Under the pieces are notes generated by a model. It was given only the letters and a program-made list of their open reading frames with translations. It did no database searches and was not told the DNA's origin. A DNA stretch of 64,000 nt. Source: Actinomycetota bacterium. Its GTDB lineage: Bacteria; Actinomycetota; Acidimicrobiia; Acidimicrobiales; Aldehydirespiratoraceae. The number at the start of each line of letters is the position of its first letter. The stretch's first letter is position 1. A program made the translations under genes and the position numbers. The DNA lies in the NCBI GenBank assembly GCA_029979265.1, contig JAPOHW010000003.1, positions 116,987-180,986 of the forward strand. The letters run 5' to 3'. Below, piece by piece: positions 38,947 to 46,656 of the stretch.

Positions 38947-39641
38947 CGGCTCGACAGCTCCGGGGTGCGGTCAAGCACCAGGCACCAGGCACCCGCATCG
39001 AACGCGAACTGTGGGATTCGGGCTGTGGGCTCGTCGCCGGGATCGACGAGGTCGGACGGGGTGCGTGGGCAGGGCCGTTGACCCTCGCTGCGGTAGTGGT
39101 ACCCCGAGACCGAAAGCTGTACAAGGTTCGTGACTCGAAGATGCTCACGAGTGGCGAGCGTGACGTCATGCACGATCGAATCATCGACTGGGCCGATCAT
39201 GTGAGCGTCGCGCACGCGACCCAAGAGGAGTGCGACGAACTCGGCATGTCGGCGGCCCAGAAGCTCGCCACTCGGCGGGTCCTCGAAGGCCTCGGTGTTG
39301 CCGTCGACCACTGCCTCGTCGACGGCAACTGGGACTTTGTCGAGACCGTGCCGACCACCACCGTGGTCAAAGGTGATGCGAAGAGCCTCTCGATCGCAGC
39401 GGCCTCCATCGTCGCAAAGGTCACTCGCGATCGCATGATGGCGCGTTGGCACACGGTCGTTCCGAGCTACTCGTTCGCCGGGAACAAGGGCTACCCCTGC
39501 CCCCGGCACAAGGCTGCACTGGCTGCGTACGGCCCGTCGGTGATCCATCGCCGACGGTGGGCGTTCATGGATGACCTGCGATGGTCCGGGATCGCCCGGG
39601 TCGGCGACGATGACGACGACACTCAACTCGGGTTGTTCTGA
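38943..39641 (+). CDS. rnhB: Ribonuclease HII
   Basis: 232 residues. Motif GIDEVGRGAWAGPL provides the first two acidic metal ligands (DE), with LVDGN and SIAAASIVAKVTRDRMM following. Removes RNA primers and misinserted ribonucleotides from DNA. The ATG overlaps the stop of the unknown protein, and its own stop overlaps the next ATG (TGATG). The start lies about 30 residues before the catalytic core, giving an N-terminal extension; homologues often start closer to RELWDSG. Confidence 0.95.
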   Translation: MTARQLRGAVKHQAPGTRIERELWDSGCGLVAGIDEVGRGAWAGPLTLAAVVVPRDRKLYKVRDSKMLTSGERDVMHDRIIDWADHVSVAHATQEECDELGMSAAQKLATRRVLEGLGVAVDHCLVDGNWDFVETVPTTTVVKGDAKSLSIAAASIVAKVTRDRMMARWHTVVPSYSFAGNKGYPCPRHKAALAAYGPSVIHRRRWAFMDDLRWSGIARVGDDDDDTQLGLF

Positions 39642-39982
39642 TGCGTGATCGGCTCCCTCCGCTGCCGGTGCTCACGCTGATCGGCTGGACGTTGCTGGTG
39701 TGGGTGTCTCGGGCCCGCACTGTGGTCGGCAACGGCGACCTTTCGACGTGGGGAACGAGTTGGCGCATCGGTGTGGTTGTCGTGTTTCTCGCGCTGGCCT
39801 CGCTGGCGGCACGCGATCGGATGATCGGTCTCTTCGTGGCCTGGACCATCGTGTACTGGGTGGTACGTGGCGGCGGGTTGCTGATCACTGAGCACAGCAT
39901 CGGGTTCAAGGCGATCCACACCGTGTTGATGGTGGTTTCGATCGGGCTGGCCATGTGGGTCTGGCGCTCGAGAAACCGGTAA
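39641..39982 (+). CDS. Small membrane protein of unknown function
   Basis: 113 residues with four hydrophobic helices (about 8-23, 42-60, 62-82 and 90-107) and charged ends. No motif recognised. One-base stop/start overlap with rnhB suggests co-translation only; no functional link is implied. Confidence 0.65.
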   Translation: MRDRLPPLPVLTLIGWTLLVWVSRARTVVGNGDLSTWGTSWRIGVVVVFLALASLAARDRMIGLFVAWTIVYWVVRGGGLLITEHSIGFKAIHTVLMVVSIGLAMWVWRSRNR

Positions 39983-39995
39983 CCTCAGCGTCGCT

Positions 39996-40328
39996 ATGGG
40001 ACAGCCGGTCACCCTCATCAAGACGTCGTCACCTCGCCCAGGGATCCTGCGCTTCGAGCTGAACCGAAGTCTCACCGGGATGGGTCATGTTCGGTACGAA
40101 GCCGGCGACGAGATCATCGCCGATGACCCTGCGTCCGAACTCGCCAGCCGTCTCTTCGCCGCGGGCGGGGTCGCTGCGGTCCACGTCTACAGCTCAATGG
40201 TGACGGTCACGCTCATGAGTACCGACGTCGGTGATCTCGAAACGGTCATCGCCGGGCTGTACACGTACTACCTGCCCGGTGTGGAAATCCCCTCCGACGA
40301 GGAACTCATCGCCATGGTCGAGGGCTGA
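39996..40328 (+). CDS. Nfu/NifU N-terminal-domain-like protein
   Basis: 110 residues. TSSPRPGILRFELNRSL aligns with the Nfu N-domain opening (TPNPNTLKF), then a DEIIADDPASELASRLFAAGGVAAVHVYSSMVTVT stretch corresponds to the conserved SPLAxxLFxxxGVxxVxxxxxxVTVT. This domain modulates Fe-S delivery in two-domain Nfu proteins. Here it is a separate protein, 35 kb from the Nfu C-domain gene at 4466-4726, and lacks cysteines. TAACCT 10 nt before the ATG is a weak promoter candidate; co-transcription with rnhB is equally likely. Confidence 0.68.
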   Translation: MGQPVTLIKTSSPRPGILRFELNRSLTGMGHVRYEAGDEIIADDPASELASRLFAAGGVAAVHVYSSMVTVTLMSTDVGDLETVIAGLYTYYLPGVEIPSDEELIAMVEG

Positions 40329-40337
40329 TCGTTCGTC

Positions 40338-40958
40338 TCAGGCCCAGCGACGAATCCATGCGTGCATTGCGATGCCCGCAGCCACCCCGGCGTTGATGCT
40401 TCGTGTCGAGCCGTACTGCGTGATCGAGCACACGGCTTCGGCGGCACGGTGGGCTGCATTCGACAGACCCGGGCCCTCCTGTCCGAACACCAGCATGCAA
40501 CGCTTCGGAAGGTCGAAGGTCTCCAGCGGAACCGATCCGGGGAGATTGTCGATCCCGACGATCGAGAGGCCGGTGGCCGTCGCCCAGTCGACGAGGTCGT
40601 CGATCGTGTCGTGGTGACGGACGTGTTGGTAGACGTCGGTCATCATCGCACCGCGCCGATTCCACTTCCGTTTGCCGACGATGTGGACTTCGGCGGCGAG
40701 AAAAGCGTTTGCTGTCCGGACCACGGTGCCGATGTTGCGATCGTGCTCCCAGTTCTCGATGGCCACGTGGAAGGAGTGCCGTCGGGTATCGAGGTCGGCA
40801 ACGATTGCATCGACGGACCAGTAGCGGTACTCGTCGACCACGTTGCGGCGATCGCCGGAGGCCAGGAGCCCGGGATCGAACCGAGGGTCGTCGGGCCAGG
40901 GTTCCCGATGCGGACCAACCCCGATGGTCGGGTCGCACGCGTCGCGCTCGTCGGTCAC
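40338..40958 (-). CDS. SpoU/TrmH family RNA 2'-O-methyltransferase
   Basis: 206 residues. SPOUT motifs: 1, ENWEHDRNIGTVVRTANAF (N and R); 2, LVFGQEGPGLS; 3, GSTRSINAGVAAGIAMHAW, which form the trefoil-knot SAM site. Likely methylates ribose in tRNA or 23S rRNA; the exact target cannot be told, though the short N-terminal extension is nearer TrmH/TrmL than RlmB. GTG start overlaps the stop of the HtpX gene, so it is co-translated with it. Confidence 0.88.
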   Translation of the reverse strand: MTDERDACDPTIGVGPHREPWPDDPRFDPGLLASGDRRNVVDEYRYWSVDAIVADLDTRRHSFHVAIENWEHDRNIGTVVRTANAFLAAEVHIVGKRKWNRRGAMMTDVYQHVRHHDTIDDLVDWATATGLSIVGIDNLPGSVPLETFDLPKRCMLVFGQEGPGLSNAAHRAAEAVCSITQYGSTRSINAGVAAGIAMHAWIRRWA

Positions 40959-42286
40959 CGAATGCCACCGCCGCGGGCCGTGCGTCGGCCGGAGCTCGCA
41001 TCGGGGTCACAGACGTCGTTGTCGCCCGGAATCCGATGGTGGTGATCGGTCCAGTGGCGGCCGTTCCAGTACCGCAACATGGCAGGGGTGCCGCTCGGGT
41101 CGGCGTACCAGCCTGCGGCGGCATGGTCGGGATCGGTGTCGGTCTCGGCGATCTCACCGGCGCCGTCGAACATCGAATCGAGATCGACCGATGCCGCCGC
41201 AGCTGCACGCACCAACTCGGCCCGCTCGGGAATTGGAACCATCGCGGCGACTGATTCGGGATGGTTGCGATCGTCTTGGAAGGTGCGGAGTGCCTCAGAG
41301 ACGATCGGATCAGGGCCGGTGTAGGCGGGGAGCCCCTCCATCTCGCGGAGTGCGTTGATGCGCTCGGCGAGCGGAGGATGGGTCGAGAACATGTCGTTGA
41401 ACTTGCGACCTCGGTCGCTGGTCTCGTGATCGTCGGGTGACTCGATCCACAGGTGGGAGGTGGCGTGGCTCGTGCGGCGAACGACCGTGATGTCGGCGTC
41501 GAGCTTTTCGAGCGCAGAACGGAGTCCGGCCGGGTAGCGGGTGAACTCGACGGCGGTTGCGTCGGCGAGTCCCTCGCGACTGCGGCTGACGGCAGCCTTC
41601 AGCAGGGCGGCGGCAAGTGGCGCCAACACCGTGACGAAGACCACGGCTCCCACGATGATCAGTACCTGTGCTCCACCGCCCCCGTTGTCGTTGCTGCGGC
41701 GTCGGTGCGATGCGCCACCCCCGGTGAGCGAACCCCAGTAGAGCATCCGAAAGAAGATGTCGGCGATGATGGCGATCGCACCTGCAGTGGCGACGGCAAC
41801 CGTCATGACGAGCATGTCGCCATTGCGAATGTGGGCGATCTCGTGGGCCACGACCCCCTCGAGTTCATCACGAGTCAGTTTGTCGAGCAGGCCCGTCGTC
41901 ACCGCCACCGCAGCGTTGTCGAGGTTCCGCCCGGTGGCGAACGCGTTCGGTGCCGGGTCGTGGACCACATAGACGGCGGGCTTCGGCACACCGGCAGAGA
42001 TCGACACCGCTTCCACCAGGTTGTGCAACCGGCCGAACTCTTCCTGACTGGCAGGTCGAGCGCGGGTCGCGTTCAGCGCGATCGACGCCGACGACCAGTA
42101 CGACGAGAACGTGAGCCCGAACGAGATCACGACCGCTGCGACCACGCCGATCGCTCCGCCTCCGGTGATGACCGAGATCGCAGCTCCGACAAGCCCGAGA
42201 AGCAGGAAGAAGGCGACCAACAGCACCCAGGTCTGTCGCCGATTCCGGGCAATCAGGTCGTAAAAGTCCTGGCGCTCGTCCGGCAT
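40955..42286 (-). CDS. HtpX-like M48 membrane metalloprotease fused to a DUF2510 domain
   Basis: 443 residues. Two N-terminal transmembrane helices (about 18-58), catalytic zinc motif HEIAH at 148-152, two more helices (about 160-180 and 210-232), and the third-ligand region SREGLADATAVE. This is the HtpX fold that degrades misfolded membrane proteins. Unusual C-terminus: about residues 388-412 (GWYADPSGTPAMLRYWNGRHWTDH) form a DUF2510 domain, a short Trp-rich module common on actinobacterial membrane proteins. TAACTT 6 nt before the ATG is a leaderless -10 candidate. Confidence 0.9.
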   Translation of the reverse strand: MPDERQDFYDLIARNRRQTWVLLVAFFLLLGLVGAAISVITGGGAIGVVAAVVISFGLTFSSYWSSASIALNATRARPASQEEFGRLHNLVEAVSISAGVPKPAVYVVHDPAPNAFATGRNLDNAAVAVTTGLLDKLTRDELEGVVAHEIAHIRNGDMLVMTVAVATAGAIAIIADIFFRMLYWGSLTGGGASHRRRSNDNGGGGAQVLIIVGAVVFVTVLAPLAAALLKAAVSRSREGLADATAVEFTRYPAGLRSALEKLDADITVVRRTSHATSHLWIESPDDHETSDRGRKFNDMFSTHPPLAERINALREMEGLPAYTGPDPIVSEALRTFQDDRNHPESVAAMVPIPERAELVRAAAAASVDLDSMFDGAGEIAETDTDPDHAAAGWYADPSGTPAMLRYWNGRHWTDHHHRIPGDNDVCDPDASSGRRTARGGGIR

Positions 42287-42311
42287 GTCGCCAAGTTACC
42301 GGGTGGGTGTC

Positions 42312-42317
42312 TAGGGT
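42312..42317 (+). promoter_or_regulatory. -10 box (TAGGGT) of the MauE-like gene
   Basis: TAGGGT with 9 nt to the ATG at 42327. The facing htpX gene has its own TAACTT box at 42298-42293, so here the divergent boxes do not overlap. Confidence 0.45.
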
Positions 42318-42326
42318 GGGAACGTC

Positions 42327-42851
42327 ATGCAGGCAGCCACTGCGTTGTTCGCCTCGGCGGCCGTGTTGTTGGTCCTCGCCGGGGTGGTGAAGGTGAGTCG
42401 CCCGACGACTGCCGCCGACCTGATGCAGGTACTTGGTGCCCCCGCACGTGGCCCATGGTCGGGCACTCGTCTCGCAGTCGGACTCGGGGTGGTCGAGATC
42501 GTGCTCGGAGTGGCGGGGCTCGTCTCGGAGGGGCCCGAGATCGCACTGGCCGTCGGCTTCGTGTACCTCGTCTTCGCCGCGACGGTGCTGCGCGCCATGG
42601 CTGTCGGTGCACCGTCGTGTGGTTGTTTCGGCCGGGTGGAGGCGCCACCGAGCTGGTTCCATGTCTCGGGCAATGCCGTGCTGGCGGCTGCGTCGTTCGT
42701 TGCGGCAACCGATTCGTCGCCACTCGAGGTGATGGACGCCCAACCTGCCGGTGGGGTCGGGTTTGTGGTGGTGGTGGGATTGTTGGCCGGACTTGCGCTC
42801 GTGGTCTTCATTGCGCTCCCCGAGGCGGTGGCGGCTCGCCGGGCTCAGTGA
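42327..42851 (+). CDS. MauE/DoxX-like membrane protein with CxCF motif
   Basis: 174 residues, five or so transmembrane segments. GAPSCGCFG in the loop after the third helix is the CxCFG signature of MauE-type proteins, which relate to disulfide and methylamine dehydrogenase maturation. Similar proteins in actinobacteria often pair with thioredoxin-like proteins, but none is adjacent. Redox role inferred from the two cysteines only. Confidence 0.78.
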   Translation: MQAATALFASAAVLLVLAGVVKVSRPTTAADLMQVLGAPARGPWSGTRLAVGLGVVEIVLGVAGLVSEGPEIALAVGFVYLVFAATVLRAMAVGAPSCGCFGRVEAPPSWFHVSGNAVLAAASFVAATDSSPLEVMDAQPAGGVGFVVVVGLLAGLALVVFIALPEAVAARRAQ

Positions 42852-42879
42852 CACATCCGTTGATCGATATCTGTGTGTT

Positions 42880-43698
42880 TCAGCGAGCCTGACACGTCGG
42901 GCAATAGGTCGTCGTTCGTGCATCCAGAACGCGATGACGGAGTTCGGTTGCGCAACGGTGACACGGCGAGCCGCTGCGGCCGTAGCAGTGGAGTTCGTGT
43001 TGGTTTGCGCCGGTCGAGCCGTCGCTGTCGACATAGTCACGCAGTGTCGTACCTCCGTGGTCGAGGCCCGACTGCAGCGCAGTGCGGATCGTCTCGACGA
43101 GCCGGTCTGCCCGATTCACGGAGAGCCGACGGGTGGCCGGGTTGATCTTGGCCATCCACAGTGCCTCGTCGGCATAGATGTTCCCGACTCCTGCCACGGC
43201 ACGTTGTGCGAGCAGGATGGTCTTGAGGTGCCGGTTGCTTCGTTTCACGAACGCAGCGAGGGCCCTGCCCGTGAAGGCCGGATCCCAGGGTTCGGGACCG
43301 AGATGATCGAGCGTGGGGAGCGCGCGGTAGTTGCCGGCGTCGACAACTGCGATACGGCCGAACCGTCGGGTGTCGTGGAAGGTGAATGTCCGCCCGTCGG
43401 TGAAGCGCCACCAGGCCCGCAGGTGGGGGTGATCGAGGTCTGGCTCATCGCCGACGGCGTGGACGGTGAGACGGCCGGTCATCCCCAGGTGCACGACGAG
43501 TTCGGCGGGTACCTCGAGGGCGAGTTCGAACAGCAGGTACTTCCCCCGGCGGCGAGTCCCGGCGATTTCGCCACCGACGGCGTCGATCGCCGACGAGAAT
43601 TTGTCGCTCCAGTGCGCGCCGGCATCCGCGATCGTTGCGCCGACGACGCGGGACTCGAGTTGCTGACGGATCGTCTCGACCTCGGGGAGTTCGGGCAC
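42880..43698 (-). CDS. mutM: Formamidopyrimidine-DNA glycosylase
   Basis: 272 residues. Starts (M)PELPEVETIRQQL, with Pro2 as nucleophile and Glu3. Lysine in RRGKYLLFEL, HLGMTGRL, helix-two-turn-helix region with GVGNIYADEALW, and a C-terminal zinc finger C-x5-C-x2-C-type ending YCPTCQ. Excises 8-oxoguanine and cuts the AP site. The GTG start is supported by TACAGT 6 nt upstream. Endonuclease VIII (Nei) is less likely given the GTRRRGKY loop. Confidence 0.94.
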   Translation of the reverse strand: MPELPEVETIRQQLESRVVGATIADAGAHWSDKFSSAIDAVGGEIAGTRRRGKYLLFELALEVPAELVVHLGMTGRLTVHAVGDEPDLDHPHLRAWWRFTDGRTFTFHDTRRFGRIAVVDAGNYRALPTLDHLGPEPWDPAFTGRALAAFVKRSNRHLKTILLAQRAVAGVGNIYADEALWMAKINPATRRLSVNRADRLVETIRTALQSGLDHGGTTLRDYVDSDGSTGANQHELHCYGRSGSPCHRCATELRHRVLDARTTTYCPTCQAR

Positions 43699-43704
43699 GG
43701 CCGA

Positions 43705-43714
43705 ACTGTAGGCT
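43705..43714. promoter_or_regulatory. Overlapping divergent -10 boxes (ACTGTAGGCT), mutM and 43724 gene
   Basis: Leftward TACAGT (43710-43705) is 6 nt from the mutM GTG at 43698. Rightward TAGGCT (43709-43714) is 9 nt from the GTG at 43724. They share the TA at 43709-43710 in a 25-bp gap. Confidence 0.5.
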
Positions 43715-43723
43715 CACCGTTTC

Positions 43724-44971
43724 GTGGAAGACCTGCTCGACTCGATCATCTCCGACGCCCTCGACCAGGCGGCCGAGTTGCTCGACCTCGACGCAACCCG
43801 GGCCGAGGCGTGGGCGAGCGACCTCACGGCGTTGGCTGCCGAGACCGGGCCCGATGGCATCAGCCGACTGATCACTGCACTTGCCGATGCGGGCGGTGCG
43901 GCGGCCGCTGCGGCGTTGTGGGCCATCCGCTCGATGGTCGAGGGTCTCGACCCGGCCGACCCTTCGCTCGAACCGGCGCCGAGCTGGGTCGACGACCTCT
44001 GCACCAGTACCTGCGAGGCAGCCTGGTTGCTCGATGAACGACGCGGACTGTCGGCTGCGCTCCGGTTCGTCGATCGTGCCGATGACCGTCATGTGCTGCT
44101 CGTCGATCTCGTGCCGGCTGCCGACGGTGGTGAGCACATCGGCGAGGTCGCCGTGGGTCCGGCCGAGCTGCTCGATGCACTCGAGGATCCCGAATCGGGT
44201 ATCGACGCGATTGAGGTGGCGCCGCCCGAACTGGCGGGACGAATCGCAAAAGCGTGGCGGTCGACTCCTGAGCCCACCAGTTCGTTCGTCGCCAACGGCC
44301 GTCTGCTGCGGACCCGGCTCTCGAGTCTCGGTGTCGACGAACTCGAGGCTCCGGTCTGGACCGAGCCGACGGTTCCGGATCTCCCGGTGCCCGATCCGGA
44401 CGCCGATGCGTGGGCGGTGCAGGTCCTCGATCGGGCGTTGGGCGACACCGGGACGCCCGATGCCGAGGCCGTCGCCGCTGCAGCCGCCGCGTTACGGGCG
44501 GCAGCGGCGGCGGACGATCGGCTTGCGCAATGGCTCGCAGCCTCCGAGGGTCCCGTCGACCTCGACGAACCAGATCTGAACGTGGTGCTTGCCGCGCTGG
44601 CTGCGGCGGTTGCTCCTGCAAGGATGGAACCGCTCGCAACAGAGGCGCGCCGGGCGGTGCTGGAACTCGAGTGGGCCGACTGGCTCGGTGCGGTCATCGG
44701 CATCGTTCGTGCCGGCGCAGGGGTGCCGGTCGATCCTGAGGGCTTGGTCGATCATGTCAACCGTTGCCAGGAGGTCACGTCGACGATCCCGAAGGCTGAC
44801 CGAGATCGTGTTGCCTGGGCGTTCGGGGTAGTGACCGAGCCATGGGAACCGCTCGGGATCGCAGTCGACAACACGCTCACGGAGTTCGGCGGCCGGATCC
44901 TCCCGCTGGTCCTCCGCGCCGGATGGAGCACAAAACGGCAGGAGCCCGGTGCCGAAGCACCGGACTCCTGA
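43724..44971 (+). CDS. Alanine-rich hypothetical protein, 415 residues
   Basis: No family recognised. Strongly acidic and alanine-rich, predicted mostly helical, without signal peptide or membrane helices. One more structured stretch near residue 110 (AALRFVDRADDRHVLLVDLVPA) looks like a strand pair. Codon usage is as GC-rich as its neighbours, so there is no sign of transfer. Its last ten codons form one arm pair of a 30-nt hairpin. GTG start from the TAGGCT box shared with mutM. Confidence 0.65.
   Translation: MEDLLDSIISDALDQAAELLDLDATRAEAWASDLTALAAETGPDGISRLITALADAGGAAAAAALWAIRSMVEGLDPADPSLEPAPSWVDDLCTSTCEAAWLLDERRGLSAALRFVDRADDRHVLLVDLVPAADGGEHIGEVAVGPAELLDALEDPESGIDAIEVAPPELAGRIAKAWRSTPEPTSSFVANGRLLRTRLSSLGVDELEAPVWTEPTVPDLPVPDPDADAWAVQVLDRALGDTGTPDAEAVAAAAAALRAAAAADDRLAQWLAASEGPVDLDEPDLNVVLAALAAAVAPARMEPLATEARRAVLELEWADWLGAVIGIVRAGAGVPVDPEGLVDHVNRCQEVTSTIPKADRDRVAWAFGVVTEPWEPLGIAVDNTLTEFGGRILPLVLRAGWSTKRQEPGAEAPDS
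44941..44970. terminator. Long hairpin at convergent junction, overlapping a stop codon
   Basis: Two 13-nt arms (44941-44953 and 44958-44970) pair with one mismatch around a CGAA tetraloop. The stem includes the last codons of the 43724 gene and most of its TGA. The convergent membrane gene ends 18 bp later. No T tract. The strongest of the U-less hairpins in the window. Confidence 0.6.
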
Positions 44972-44988
44972 CACTCAGTTCGACAGGC

Positions 44989-45297
44989 TCAGCCGGCGCG
45001 ACCCGCAAAACCGTCGCGGATGGCATTCGCCATTGCGATGACGGCGTACACCGCAACACCGTCCACGACGACCTGAAGGAATTCGTTATCCCTACCCATC
45101 ATCTCAAGGCCGACGAAGGTGCCCATGTCGAGTGCCCACACCAACACGATGACGATGATCGCATCGAGGTGTTGGCCGACGAAGGGGATCCCTTTCAGTT
45201 GCCCGCTAATGCCGAGGAGATCGAGCAGCGAGTTGACGATCCCGACTGCTGCGCCTGCGAACAGTGCAAGCACGATGACCATGACGAGAGTTTCCAT
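44989..45297 (-). CDS. Small membrane protein of unknown function
   Basis: 102 residues from the ATG at 45297, chosen because GGAGGAAGG (45313-45305 on the minus strand) is a strong ribosome binding site 7 nt away; a longer upstream form would cover it. Two or three hydrophobic segments: 1-20, about 45-62 (AIIVIVLVWALDMGTFVGL) and 75-90. Function unknown. One of the few stand-alone genes here with a classic Shine-Dalgarno. The 172-bp gap to the next gene holds the leader and the aminotransferase promoter. Confidence 0.65.
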   Translation of the reverse strand: METLVMVIVLALFAGAAVGIVNSLLDLLGISGQLKGIPFVGQHLDAIIVIVLVWALDMGTFVGLEMMGRDNEFLQVVVDGVAVYAVIAMANAIRDGFAGRAG

Positions 45298-45304
45298 TAG
45301 TTGT

Positions 45305-45313
45305 CCTTCCTCC
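45305..45313 (-). promoter_or_regulatory. Shine-Dalgarno of the small membrane protein gene
   Basis: GGAGGAAGG on the minus strand, 7 nt before the ATG at 45297. It fixes the start. Confidence 0.6.
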
Positions 45314-45456
45314 CTCGAATCCACAGTGGACCAGGGACGACACGGCGCGTGCCCCCTGCACGCCCCGCAACCACCAGTGTGACTTATGGCACGTCCACCG
45401 GGTTACATCCTCGGGTGAATTGTTCGACGGCCCGAGCCCGATCCGCAGCGCTCCAC

Positions 45457-45462
45457 TACGGT
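45457..45462 (+). promoter_or_regulatory. Leaderless -10 box (TACGGT) of the aminotransferase gene
   Basis: TACGGT, 7 nt, then GTG at 45470; identical box and spacing to the parC promoter 1.2 kb downstream. Confidence 0.5.
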
Positions 45463-45469
45463 CGCGACG

Positions 45470-46594
45470 GTGTACATCGAACCCTTCGGCGTCGAGCAGT
45501 GGATGAACGAGTACGAAACCCGCTGCCGGTACAACCTGGCTGAGACGTGCTGCGATTCGATCACCGTGGCCGAACTCCTCGACCTTGCCGGGGTCGGGCG
45601 GGGATACCTCGACGGGTTGCTGTCGATGAAGCTCACCTACGGCGACATCGAAGGCTCGGGCCGACTCCGCACCGCAATCGCTGCGCTCTTCGAGGAACAG
45701 TCGAGTGCGAACGTCCTCGTCACCCACGGGACGATCGGTGCAAACCACCTCGTCTATCTGACGCTCGTCTCGCCGGATGACCATGTCGTGTCGGTGGTGC
45801 CGAGCTACCAGCAGCACACGGCGATCCCCGAATCGCTCGGCGCGACCGTCACCCGCGTGCCGCTGCGGGAGGAACAGGGGTGGGCCCTCGATCTCGACGA
45901 ACTCGATGCTGCTGTGACCCCGGGGACTGCCCTGGTGACCCTCACGAACCCGAACAACCCGACCGGCGCACTGCTGGAGCGTGAGGAACTCTGTGCGGTG
46001 GCTGCGATGTGCGACCGAGTGGGGGCATGGTTGCTGGCCGACGAGGTGTACCGGGGAATCGACCAGGAGGGGAGTGGCACCACGGCCTCGGTTGCCGATC
46101 TCTATGAGCGGGGAATCAGCACGGGCTCCATGTCGAAGGCGTTCTCCCTCGCCGGGCTCCGGCTGGGTTGGGTCGTGGGGCCCGAGACGCTCCTGGAGCG
46201 TGTCGTCGTGCACCGCGACTACAACACGATCAGTATCGGCATGATCGACGATGCGCTGGCCGCGCTGGCTCTCGAGCATGCCGAGACGATCCTTGCCCGC
46301 AATCGCGCCCTCGTGCGCAGCAATCTGACCATCCTGTCGAACTGGCTCGACGGTGAGGATCGCGTCGGTTGGACCCGACCGACGGGTGGCACGATCACGC
46401 TTCTGCGGTACGACGCCGATCTGTCGTCGCGGGACTTCTGTGTCGGCCTTGTCGAGGGCCCAGGCGGTGTGATGCTCACACCGGGCAGCGCCCTCGACGT
46501 GGAGGGACATGTCCGCATCGGCTACGCAAACGCACCCGAGGCATTGATCGCCGGTCTGCCGCTGATCAGCAGGTACATGGACGGGTTGGGGTGA
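45470..46594 (+). CDS. PLP-dependent class I/II aminotransferase family protein
   Basis: 374 residues, fold type I. LTYGDIEGSGRLRTAIA in the N-terminal part, TNPNNPTGALL, LADEVYRGID and the PLP lysine in GSMSKAFSLAGLRLGW. The start MYIEPFGVEQWMNEYE is shared with a branch that includes capreomycidine-synthase-like enzymes, so it might catalyse elimination or cyclisation and not simple transamination. Substrate unknown; no biosynthetic cluster surrounds it. Confidence 0.85.
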   Translation: MYIEPFGVEQWMNEYETRCRYNLAETCCDSITVAELLDLAGVGRGYLDGLLSMKLTYGDIEGSGRLRTAIAALFEEQSSANVLVTHGTIGANHLVYLTLVSPDDHVVSVVPSYQQHTAIPESLGATVTRVPLREEQGWALDLDELDAAVTPGTALVTLTNPNNPTGALLEREELCAVAAMCDRVGAWLLADEVYRGIDQEGSGTTASVADLYERGISTGSMSKAFSLAGLRLGWVVGPETLLERVVVHRDYNTISIGMIDDALAALALEHAETILARNRALVRSNLTILSNWLDGEDRVGWTRPTGGTITLLRYDADLSSRDFCVGLVEGPGGVMLTPGSALDVEGHVRIGYANAPEALIAGLPLISRYMDGLG

Positions 46595-46643
46595 GAGACG
46601 ATCCGACGCGACGCCCCTCCGCCTGATCGTCGCATGAGCTGAC

Positions 46644-46649
46644 TACGGT
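46644..46649 (+). promoter_or_regulatory. Leaderless -10 box (TACGGT) of parC
   Basis: TACGGT followed by 7 nt and the ATG at 46657. Confidence 0.5.
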
Positions 46650-46656
46650 CGGCGGC

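Noticed and set aside
40321..40340. GGGCTGA/TCAGGCCC bulged hairpin between the Nfu-N-like and SpoU genes
   Set aside because: Needs a bulge and consists mostly of the two stop codons; not separable from chance.
42852..42879. ACACA/TGTGTGT inverted repeat between the MauE-like gene and mutM
   Set aside because: AT-rich, 5-bp stem with a 16-nt loop; probably chance.
41453..42892. 479-residue plus-strand ORF opposite htpX
   Set aside because: Antisense to a gene with an intact HEIAH protease core.
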